A DNA stretch of 24,178 nucleotides from Priapulus caudatus (taxonomy: Eukaryota > Priapulida > Priapulimorpha > Priapulimorphida > Priapulidae): NCBI RefSeq assembly GCF_000485595.1, contig NW_014577980.1:106728-130905 (forward strand), in the 5' to 3' direction. Shown here piece by piece: positions 9,301 to 21,500 of the stretch. Numbering within the stretch: position 1 is the first letter of the stretch; the number at the start of each line of letters is the position of its first letter. The notes beneath the pieces were generated by a model, which saw only the letters and a list, made by a program, of their open reading frames with translations, had not been told where the DNA came from and made no database searches. Position numbers and translations under genes: made by a program.

Positions 9301-12300
9301 TTGGATCTGTGATTGGGCATAATTGTATAATTTAGATTGCACAGGATCAAAATTCATGATTATAGGGTAAAATTGTTTAAACGTGAAACTATAATGTATA
9401 CTCACTATTAATAATGATTGTGTTGTTAATCACGAACGTTTGCATAGTATGTGTCCACCGTAAAACAGCAGTGACTTAACCCTGTTCTTTGACAAACCTC
9501 TGCAGAGACTCGTACGGGCATGACGAGCTCGCTGGGACGCACTAGGCAGGGATCTGCTGAGGGAGTGAGACCCATGACGGCTGTCCGCGCCGTCGGTTTT
9601 ACGTCTGCGGGAAATAGGAACACGCGTACGTATCTCCGGCTGTATCGGGGACTAGATGTTGGTGTAAGAGTCATACCGTTTATGTCAGGGTGATTCGAAG
9701 AAAAATTATGAATGTGCTCTTTATAGACTGCTATCCTGTGCTTTAAAGTTTGCCGTGTTAATATAAGTTTGAGAGTAGGTGATTGTAAGTAGCCAAACTT
9801 GAGTAGCTAACCAGCCATTCGTCAGTGATGTGAGATTTAGGTTATCTAAACTGATTCCTTGGATTAGTGTGAGTAAGCTTTTTTTACTTGAAAAGTTCAA
9901 TGGTAGTCACTTCAGAGTTTATAATAGAGAAGTCTGTATTGTCATTGATTGTGAACCTATGATTGCATGTATGTGAATATATTGTGTGAAGAGAATTGGC
10001 AAGAAAGTGGTTGATAATTGGCTTGTACCTTTACAATGTGATACAGTTACAGCGTGGATCCTTTCGACCCCCCGAGAAACTGCATCTAGAGGTCCACCTC
10101 CACTGAGAAGAAACTGGATGACAGGTAAAGTAAGAGAGTGCGCCTTATCATATGTACCACTGTAAGTAGGTTAGTTTCTAAGTATCTTAAATAGATTGTT
10201 TTCAGATGAGTGAGGACAAAGTAAACGATTTTCCTAATGGTGGAAGTGTAATATGTTTTGTTTTGCATGTGTTAGTTTATGGCAATATGATTGTAATTGA
10301 AGCTCTACAAATGTACGTACTCTGTATTGTATTTTTGCTTGTGCTGCTTAAATAAACTGTCTGCCCATACATTGCAGTCCGGAAGATAAAATCAAGAAGA
10401 TGGAAAAGAGAGTCATGGATTAGTGGAAGAGAGTCAGTTTGCAAACAGCCACTGGTGACCTTTGTTCAGGTATTATCTTTATTCTCTTTCCAAACGCAAA
10501 AACATTTCCCAGGTGTTGCTGAAAATGGGTCGCTTATCGATGTTTACATAATGAATCTAAATTAAAAACTGAATGTAGTATACTTTCCTCTTCTGACCAC
10601 GCAACCATTATAGGAGTCTCAGTCCCATGACAAATGCGATTATGCATGATATAGTGAGCACACTGATGTTCAAGCACGTTGGAATCATACACTGCTCGAA
10701 TTAGTCCTCACTGTAATAGCCCGCCTGCTTTGTTCCCTCTTGCCCTCCCTGTCAAAGTCACTGAAACCCTCGTGCAATATAACGCCTCGAAGTCTAACCC
10801 GTTTTTCTCCCGCTGATCCTGCCTTCCATTCCCCGCTCGCTACCTCCCAGGCGCTGAGAAAGGCCAGAGTGCCGGGACAGAGGAGAAGCGACTTTACGCC
10901 TGCGCACTGCAATCCCGACCTCCTCCCAATCCTGACGACATCGAGACCGAATCCTCGGACCGCCTCACCCTCACCCAGACATTGCTTTCTGACGTGAGTA
11001 GCATAGCGTCGTATCGCGACGCTCCACGCTACTCCACGCTGGATCGGGATGCGTCGTCGGGGGCGCAACACACAAGGTGGAAGCACGACGATCGAGGTTG
11101 TCGGGTGCCAAATCCGGCTCGAATTTCGGTAAAAATTAAACGTTGACCCTCCCCCCCAAACACACACAACACAACACACACACACACCACACCACCATCA
11201 ACACACACCCCATTACCTCGTGGTGGGAGACCGCCTCTCTGGATGGGTCGAAATTTTTGCGTCCCCGGTGGGATCGCCACGGGCAGGAGCTATGGGCCTC
11301 ATTGCAAGTCTTCGCACATTCTTTGCGACATTTGGGGTGCCGGAGGAGTTATCCAGCGACGGAGGGCCGGAATTCACCGCCAGCGCCACTCGCGACTTCC
11401 TCTACCGCTGGGGCATCAGCCACCGAGTCTCATCCGCTCACCACCCTCAGTCGAATGGGCGGGCGGAGGTGGCCGTGAAGTCAGCAAAGCGTCTCCTACG
11501 GTCAAATGTTGGTCCGACAGGCGTGTTAGACAATGACAGGTTGCTACGTGCGCTGCTGCAGCTCCGCAACACCCCGGATCCGGACTGCAACGTTTCACCG
11601 GCCCAGATCGTCTTTGGGAAACAGCTGCGTGACTCATTCTCTTTCGTGAACCGCCTGGAGAAGTACTCGAACCCTTTTGTCCGCCCGGAATGGCAAGAGG
11701 CATGGCACTCGAAGGAGGTCGCGCTACAAGCGAGATTTGTGAAGTCGTCTGAGAGCCTGAATGAGCATGTGCGCCCCCTGCGTCCCATACATGACGGCGA
11801 CATGTGCTTCATCCAGAATCAAGTGGGGAACTCGCCAAAGCGATGGGACCGCACCGGCACGGTCGTCGAGGCTCTTGGCCACGACCAATACCGCATGAAA
11901 GTGGACGGGTCCGGGCGCCTCACCACACGGAACCGGAAGTTCCTTCGAGCATTTGTTCCGGCTTCTACCGAGATCCAGGAACGGGCCCATGCAGGACCGT
12001 CTATGCCGTCGCTGGCACCACCAGCTCTCAAACCGCCAGATGCTGCCCTGCCTCGTCCTGGCCTTCCATACGCTGCCCCACGCGATCCGTGCACGGACAC
12101 GCCTTGTGTTGCGCCGCCGAGTTCTTCAGCGCCACATGAAAGGCCGACAGATGACGATCTCCCAGCAGCCACTCTATCGCTGCCTACCCTGGCCCCTGCA
12201 TCGCCTCCACATGGTCAGCCGCCGCCACTCAGCGATGCTTCGCCTCCCGCGCCATCACTGCGCCCTCGCCGTGCGATTCGCCAGCCTCGCCTCTATGAAC

Positions 12301-14994
12301 CTGAGACCGGCCGCTGGATTTCTTCTTGAGTTCGCCGCGTTGCCCCCTCGAACTGGGGGGGATGTACAGTTATGATATTGTTCATTTAGTTATACTAACG
12401 GAGAGAAAGAACTCTGACAGTTATCGTTATACTGTATTGACATTAGTTCCCTTTCATATATATATATATATATACATATAACATCATTACTACTGACTCG
12501 AGTTGTATTGTACCATGTGCTTGTTTAATGGCCATTTAATTCATTTCTTCTTTTATTATTCATAACTTGCCTCAACGGAAGGGTATGTTACATGGTGCCT
12601 CTTATTGGCATTTCTAGGATGCGAATAATGCAGAACATAGGAATTGTGTTTGTGAAGATGGGGCAGTTCCAAGATGCTATAACTTCTTTTGAGCACATCA
12701 TGAGTGAGAGACCAGACTTCAAAACAGGTAAATTTCCTCAGTGCTTCGTTTACGTCATAAGAAATTGGGCAAGATTTGCTACTGATAATGCATGCTTGTG
12801 TTAGAATATCTCTCCAATATTGATTAGGTAATTATATCAGGGCTTGAATTTTCCCCTCAGCACTGACAGCAATTCAGATGTGGTTGGGCGCCAATATCCA
12901 TGGCACTAAGCCACGTGCCCTTCTCATAAATCAAGTGTTGTGTATTTATCCTTTTTTCACCCACATAAAAAGTGTTGTTAAAAAATAACTGATCTTAATT
13001 TAATAAGTTAACCCTTCTTTCAAAGGAATACTTGGCCTTGGTGCTGCTCCAACGTGTCATGGTGCCCTAACATGTCTAATTATGCCAAAGGCAACGTATT
13101 CAACATATGCCTTACCTTGAAAAATTCTACTCTATTATATCGTTCGGTTTTCTAGCATTACATATATCTCGGGTTAAGAGACAGTACATACTTCATTATG
13201 ATACTGCTTGAAATGCTGGTATAATCTTGAATATTAGTATAGAATGTGAATGTTATATTTTAGGATTCAACCTTCTGCTCTGTTATTATGCTCTGAATGA
13301 TAAAGACAAAATGAAAAAGGCATTTCTCAAGTTGTTACAGACTGAGCTAAGTATGGATGATGAAGACAAGTATCTGCCTTCTGTGAGTGTTTACAGTATC
13401 AGAGCCACGAATGCATAGAATTCTTATTCCAATTACCTGTAGAGGAATGTGGAAGCATGCTTAAACTTATATTGTCCTCCAAATCACTGTTTTTTTTTAC
13501 ATTATGTAAAGATGGAAACATGGTTAAACACGGAAACTTGTTCTTAGTCATGAATTAACTTGTCATTGTCCCGTCTATGGTAGACCAATCTGATAACAAT
13601 GGACCGGTGCTGTCCATACCTGAAGGTAAACATCTCATACATCCCCCCCCACCCCCAATCTACTGTCAAACTTGTCTGAGCAGACACATCTATATAACAG
13701 ACATCTGGCTATAATCTGTATACGTCTGACTATACTTCGTGTTTAATTTCAGTGGTAGTTGTAGTAAAGTGAATGTACTTCTATAAAATGGCTACGTGTC
13801 TGTAAATGACACCTTTGGTGTTTGCCTTAAGTGACCCTTACATACCGGTTTGAATTTAAATCTATCTGACAACCAACATACCCGATGCATGCTGTAGGAA
13901 GATGCACACTCGAATCTCATCCTGGAAGCCATAAAGAATGATTCATTGAGGAAGATAGAGAGGCAGAAGAGGTTGGAAGCCGAAAGGTGTGTCATCACAG
14001 CAGCTAAGATCATCAGCCCTAGCATTGATGTAAACTTCACGGCTGGCTATGACTGGTGTGTGGAACAAGTAAGTCTAAATGTGTGCCAGCTTGTCATAGA
14101 TAGCTTTCTGTTACATTTTACTGTCTTCAGCTCATCCTGTATTGACTAGTGCTGCACTCTCACGGACAGCTAGAAAACATATTTGGAATGTAGAACATGT
14201 ATTCCAGCAAAACAGTTGCATTGTAAGAATTACTAAGTCTCTGTTATATGCAAATTGTATTTATATTGCATCATTGTCTTCATTGCCTTTAATGCCGGAA
14301 GTTTGTTCATTGTTCTTGTCTTCTTTTACCGACCAGGTTAAGGCATCTAATCACGCTGAATTGGCACATAATCTTGACATCAACAAAGCCATTGCCTACC
14401 TCAAGCAGAAAGACTTCAACAAGGCTGTTGATACATTGAAGGGCTTCGAGAGAAAGGACTCTAAACTTGCAGTTCACGCAGCAACAAATCTATCATTCCT
14501 TTACTTTTTGGTATGTATTAATAATTATCATTCAATGAATGATCCATGTCAAATTTCTTTCATTATATAGTGGCAATTATGTTATAACATTTTTCGTTTG
14601 TTTCTCAATAATGAAAAGGAGAAAAAATGTTACCTCATTTAATTGTAACTATAAACTTGAAGAACTTGGAGTGGGTATATTGGTATAGAAGTTTGAGGTA
14701 AATATAAATAATTCAGATGTAATTGATTTAATGTCTCGATAGCAGTATAGCAATTTACTTTGTTGAAAACATTCCTGCTATTGCAAAGAACCTACTTTCT
14801 GAGGAGGGTGTTTCGTTCAGCTAATAACATATAGCAGGTATTTATACAGAAAGCATCCATTTTGGTTTACCAGTTGTCTGTATTTGAGTACAATTATGTA
14901 CTTTCAGCAAAAAGAGTATGCAATGGCAGACAAGTATGCTGAAATTGCACTGACAGGAGACCGCTATAACCCCAGCGGTAAGCCATGCTTTATT

Positions 14995-15058
<64 letters not shown>

Positions 15059-15522
15059 TTCTCTCTCTCTTCTCTCTTTCTCTCTTTTCTCTCTCTCTCT
15101 CTTTCTCTTTCTCTTTCTCTCTCTCTTCTCTCTTTCTCTCCCTCTCTCTAATTCTCGCCGTGTCTTTCTCCATATTTACATATAATATATATACATGTGT
15201 TTGTGTGTGTGTGCGTGTGCATGTGAGCATGTGCAGGCATGTACTTCAATAACTAAGTTTCCCAAAACACAGGCACACTTTTATTTAATAGTTTGTGCAA
15301 TGTACCATATCGTTATACGTATCAGTAAGTATCGTATTGTGGACTATAGGCGTATCATTACATTTCTAACATGTATATGTATGTGTGTGTGTGTGTGTGT
15401 GCGTGTGTGCGTGCGTGTGTGTGCGTGCGTGCGTGCGTGCGTGCGTGTGTGTGTGCGTGCGCATGTGTGCGTGCGTGCGTGTGGTATATCTATAATTGTT
15501 ATATGGCTACGAAACTCGCTCT

Positions 15523-15574
<52 letters not shown>

Positions 15575-18500
15575 TCTCTTTCTCTTTCTCTCTCTCTTCT
15601 GTCTTTCTCTCCCTCTCTAATTCTCGCTGTGTCTTTCTCCATATTTACATATAATATATATACATGTGTCTGTGTGTGTGTGCGTGTACATGTGAGCATG
15701 TGCAGGCATGTATTTCAATAACTCCAATCATTTCGTACTTGACCAAAACATCGTGCAATTGTTTATGAATCGAATATAAGATGTGTATTTTTCTGTTTGT
15801 CCATGCTCACAGCTCTGGTTAACAAAGGCAATGTGCTGTACATGCAAGGTGATGTGGAGAAAGCACTGGAGTTCTACAATGATGCACTGAACAATGAGGC
15901 ATCCTGTGTGGAGGCTCTCTACAACCTAGGTATAAACTCTCCTGATTCTATTTACACGAAATAGAACTAAGTTTCCCAAAACACAGGCACACATTCATTT
16001 AATAGTTTGTGTAATGTACCATATCGTTATACGTATCAGTAAGTATCGTATTGTGGACTATAGGCGTATCATTACATTCCTAACTTGTATATGTATGTGT
16101 GTGCGTGCGTGCGTGCGTGCGTGTGTGTGGTATATCTATAATTGTTATATGGCTACGAAAACTACCACATATTAATTGGTCAGTAGCATGTTACATGACG
16201 AAATAAACCAATATTGCCCACTGCAAATCAATTTTGCCCACTGAGCGGTGCTGCTACCTAGCATGAACACTGTTTCTCACCAGAGAGTAAGATGTATGTA
16301 CGTTTCAGGTTTGGTGTACAAGAAGCTGTCTCGAAAGGAAGAATCCATGGACTGCTTCTACAAACTACATGCGATCCTACGCAACCATCCGGAAGTTATG
16401 TTCCAGATAGCGAAACTGTATCTTTTGAAATGTTGTCACATTGTGCTATTCTAAACAAACTGAAATTGATTGTTCAAAATAATTATTTAGAAAAGATTTA
16501 GTACTGCATACCAAATTGCAGACTAAGATTGGCTCTTGTCAGGTGGTTATTACATCTTTCCATGACTAGTGATGCATCTATCTATCGAAATATCTGTTGG
16601 TACATCTATCTACTGATTCGATCATGTGCCTACCTGGGCCTCCATATGTCTAATTATCCAGCCATTCTGCTTTTTGTTTGACTACTTTCCTTTGTAACTG
16701 TTAAATGGTATTGACTGTTTGGGTGCAGCTATGAACAACTTGATGATCCAGACCAAGCCATGGAATGGTAAGCTATTTTTTCCAAAAACGTATATAAACA
16801 ATTATAATTCATTGTGAAATTAATCACAAACTGTGGCAGGGACAATTAAGTATGATGATGTTTGTGTTATCAGGTATATGCAGCTAGTAGGAGTGGTTCC
16901 CAGCGATCCAACCGTGCTGAAAACAATGGGAGAACTGTGTGATTACATCGGTGACAAATCTCAAGCCTACCAATATCATTATGATGTTAGTATCATTCCT
17001 TCCTTCATTACATCGAAAATCGCTGTGACCACAATATGTAATGGACTAACGATGACGAAAATGAAAGACGATGAAATTTGTATGTGGTATATTACTTATT
17101 TATTATCATGCTTCTATGTTGGCATGCATGTGTTATCGTTGATGCCTCCCCCAGCTTCACCCACAGATCTGCTATATCCGAGAAACCAATCATTATAGTG
17201 CCATCTGAGCTCAGTATAACATCACAAGTCATCATTATACGTTTAGCTTTTGTCCGTAGAGTGACGTTGGTATGAAGAAGCAATTGCAATGTGAATAGCA
17301 GATTAATATCTTGCACATGACTACTATATAAGCATTGGACAAATCCTGACGATGAACAATTGTGTGTGTTTTGCAGTCGTATAGGTATATGCCTTCGAAC
17401 ATGGAGGTGGTCGAGTGGCTGGGAGCATACTTCGTTGACTCGCAATTTCCGGAGAAAGCAATTCATTACTTTGAGAGGGCGGCCCTAGTGCAGTATGTAT
17501 CAACATCTTGTCATCATTATCATTATGATTCTACATTTCATCTACTTGTGGATGCATGTTTTAGGTTTATAAAAGGTGTCTAATTGCTTAATATCAATGA
17601 TAAATCATAGCAAATCGTTTCATATGTGCAATATTTTTTATTATACATATATATATATACTGTGTACGATATATATTACATATTTTTTAATGTATATTCA
17701 ACATAACTCTGTATGTATTTGCCATAAAACTAACTGCTTATACATACTACTTGCATTATCCTACTTAATTCTAGATGTGCTAGTAATGACAGAAAAACAT
17801 TCTATGCTATACGACATGACATATTATAAAAACATTTATATATCTAGAAATGTGTGATAACCAAAGCATGTAGTAGATGTAACATGGCATGCAACGATTG
17901 TAACGTTACTTCTCAAGCGCGTGTGTCCCAGGGTTGACCGTTGTGTCAGACTGCATGGATGCTGGCATTGTTTGCTGTGTAAGTCTATTAAGTCTATAAG
18001 TGTGAATAACCTCTGTGCTTGAAGCTGGGTCGCTGTAGACGGAGGCTGTTGGGCTCAGATGGACTTTTCAACTGTGGTGCTGGACTTGTTGTACTTTCCA
18101 AAACAGCTGTCGTTGATTGTGGTGGTGCTGTTTTCGGTAAAGGTGCTGGACGTGGGTGGGGGTGGGTGTAGCCCCTATGCTTGAAACTTGGTTTCTGATT
18201 CACAAGTCTGTTGTAATTTAATGGATTTTTATCATTTGGTTGTGGTGATGCTGCTGTTGTCTGAAGTGGTGGTCCCACTGTTGTTTTAGTTGTTACTGTT
18301 AGTGGTACATATGTGTGAAGGTGGGTGTAGCCCCTATGCTTGAAACTTGGTTTTTGATTGACGAGTATGTTGTAATTCGATGGATTTCTATCGGTAAGTG
18401 GTACTGAAACTGTTGGTGGTGATGTTGGTAAATCTGTCGGATGTATTGTTGTTGATGGTGCTGTTGTTGCTAGTGCTATTGGTTTTGATCTTGGTATTGG

Positions 18501-21500
18501 TAGGTTAGGGTGGGTGTAGCCCCGATGTTTGAAACTTGGTTGCTGGTTGACAAGTATGTGGTAATTCAATGAATCTCCGTCATTTAGTGCTGCTGCTGTT
18601 GTTGTTAGGGGCGGTGGTGGTGCTGTTGTTGATGTTAGTGGTACGTCTGTGTGGAGGTGGGTGTAACCTCTTTGTTTGAAACTTGGCTTTTGTTGAACGA
18701 GTATGTTATACTCAAGCGGGTTGACAACTTGTGCTGCATTTGTGTGCGTTTCGGTTGATCGTTGAGATGTTGTTGCTGCTACTGTTGTTATCGGAAGTAA
18801 TGTTATAACAGGTTGTGTGGCAGGTGGAAGAGTCTCTACTGGAGTTGCTACCGGGAGCAATGCTTCTTGTAGTCTTGCGTATCCTCTGTGCTTATTGCTT
18901 AGCTGTTGATTGCCAAGAAAGTTCGATTCTGTGAGTGGACCCCTCGTGCGTGCGTCCTCATGATCAGTAGTGTCTCGTGGTCCTTTAGCATAGGCAGACA
19001 GTAGCTGCAGGTCAGATTGGCTCTCTGCTTCACCATAAGCTGTCCGTATTTGCCCAATGACTGATGAGGCATGGGAAGTGTCGTCCACAAGCACCTAAAA
19101 CACGACATTGGGGAAGAAAATATCTTGAATACGGAGCCGAAATTATTCAGGAAAACCTTTGTTATTCTTCCCTCCCCCATCTCTTCTCTTTCTTACTCTC
19201 TCTCTCTCTCTCTCCCTCTGTTTGTCTCTCTTCCCTTCTTGCCCCCTCTCTCTTTCTGTCTGGCTGATTTATCAAGGGTTTTACTAAATAGTTCTATGAG
19301 TAAAAGTCTTAAGAGAGATTAGATGAGGCCCAATTAGCCACTTATGTTAAGCAGCCACATGCTTGTCCATCTTGCAGTTTTGCTGGTCTATGGAATACAC
19401 GACATACAAAGTACACGGCTGAATTCGTTGTATGTTGGCTTCTAATAAACCCTTGTTGTGTATAATTTGAGTTATGGGCACTTACCAGAATGGTGGTCGC
19501 CAGTAGCACGAGTGTGCGCATTTTCAGTCTACGTGTGTACGAGCACTCTGTGTATGCAGTCAATAGTGTCACTTCCTACGAATTTCGTAAAGTATCGCTT
19601 GATCTCTGTAAAGTAATAATCACATATATTGTTGTGGCGTCGAAGTATAGCCAATATTATGGTTCAGCGAGCGTCATATTGAATTTGCAATGATTGTAAT
19701 CTTATTCCTTCTGTTGCAGTATAGCGACAAACTGCTTCTTTTATTGGCAAACCGGAGCCCGTTGTCAGAAACAAAATTAGTCTTAACATTAGTCTTAGTA
19801 TCCATCTAACTTTTTCTCGTAGACCGTTGACAGAAACGTGGTCAAATTTTTCATATGCAGTGTATAGGACTCTGGTGCGGCCTGGGATAAAGAGTTATTT
19901 ACAGAGAGAAAGTTAATGTTTAGAATAATTTTGTTTCTGACAACGGTTCGCTGGTGATTAAATACATGTATGGTCTTCCTCCTTCAGTTTATAGCAAATA
20001 TTTGATTTCCACAGATACAACTTGGTAGCGAAAAATTCTATTAGTGGGTAGAATGAAACAACCTGATATTACCAGTGAAAAGTCACAATTTGATTAATCG
20101 CGTTTAACGAGAGATAATTCAATGGCTAGACTTACCCTGATTCCACAGTTGGTCTATCTAGCGTAATCCCCAAGACGTCTCTTTCACTTATTGCTGTCCG
20201 CTGCTAAACGCCTTGTCTTTTCTTGGACTCGGTGTCCAAGCAATGACCGACTTGGTGTCGCGGCAATGCAGGCGACGAAAGGTTTGTGACGCGCTGACGA
20301 TCCATGGCATTAGTTGTATAGTGACCAGACGTGGTGACCTTCACATCGCAACCTTCACAACGTGATGCGCTCTGTCACACGCTTTGTCACGCGCGCTGCG
20401 TATACATGTGTCGTTCGTAGCTGATTGTGTCGCGCTGTCCGGCATGGGTAGTATAGAAGGTTGTAGAGACGAGCAGGGCAGGATGGAATTCGTTATAATT
20501 AGACGTTGAGCTCATTAACCTCTCGTTAACCTGCTCCGTCCTCCCCCCCCCGCGCGCGTGCCACAGGTTGCGCGATGCGAACCGAGTTTGGGGTTTACGC
20601 ACCGCGCACACAGCGGCTGTTTTCTGACGCTGTCGACAGGTGTACAGGACTGCAGCTGGTGTATGTCTGGTAGAATCCTCGTGGGGTATTGTTGTGTCGA
20701 GAGTGAAAGCTGTAGGAATGTAGGGGTCGTCAGTGAAAGTACGAGCATGCGCGTGTTCGTACCTTGCTTTAGCACGACGCGGCTGCGAAACTCAGCACCT
20801 ATACACACGACTTGCAATAAATACGCGACCTTTTCGTGGAAAACGTTCGTAGACAGACGTGCTGTAATTGTGGACTGTTATATTTTAATCTTCTGTGGTA
20901 CAAAAAACCACTACTAGATCATTAGAAAAAGTTTGCCATCAGTGTAAACCGAGGGGTGATTTTTCGTGCGTTTTCATTTGGTAGTTATTACCATCGTGCG
21001 TTTTCATTTGGTAGTTATTATATCACATGATAGCTGCATATGATTTTTTTTTTTTTACATGCTCTCAATACTGCATTTAACACTTCTTAACCTTTTACCT
21101 AATGATTAGTCTTCGTTTAGATGATTAGACAAATGTAAAACTTTGACTTTGTATGAATGGCGTATTATATAATTATCGGTATCGCACAGCAATGCGTCCA
21201 TGGAATGTGACCCACAACATTATTGTTTACTTTAATGTGATCAATTTTAAGTGAAACAATTACACACTAGGCAAATACGCCTTACTATCTTATGTTGACT
21301 TGGCATGCGTGCCATGCTGTAAGTCTCAGCAGAATAGTTATACTGTGCACTGCGACCATAAAACCAAACATAGTGAGATGTTGCTAGAGTTGTGGCAAGG
21401 GTAACGAGTTAGGGAAACCGCTATGACCAATAATGGGAACCTCGCCCCAAGCCACCTCACTGCAAGATTGTGACTGTGAACAGTCTTTGTGCATAGCATT

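Larger units (their letters stand above)
9362..11208. repeat. Duplicated 1.85-kb block, copy B (indel-damaged)
   Basis: This is a direct copy of 1347-3203. It carries the same three IFT88 exons, but each one has single-base gains or losses, mostly in or beside homopolymers (for example GATTTAG to GATTAG, ACCTTG to ACCTTTG, CACTTGAG to CACTGAG). A few substitutions are also present. The left flank is ordinary intron, not the 146-bp array. On the right it runs through a CA tract into a Ty3/gypsy integrase. Confidence 0.95.

Noticed and set aside
11416-12375. Several long frames overlapping the integrase, on both strands
   Set aside because: Shadows of the GC-rich integrase gene. Only the frame ending at 12329 has the integrase motifs.
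14884-15721. Ser/Leu-rich, Cys/Val-rich and Arg/Glu-rich frames
   Set aside because: They are translations of CT and GT microsatellites beside real exons. The short IFT88 exon 14908-14977 explains the start of one of them.
19522-19572. Upstream in-frame ATG at 19572 as start of the nested gene
   Set aside because: It would put a polar 17-residue extension (TECSYTRRLK) before the hydrophobic core and spoil the signal peptide; the ATG at 19521 is the simpler start.
20558-20917. 119-codon open frame on the + strand in the large intron
   Set aside because: No domain, signal peptide or splice context; overlaps an equally long frame on the other strand in a region rich in CG.
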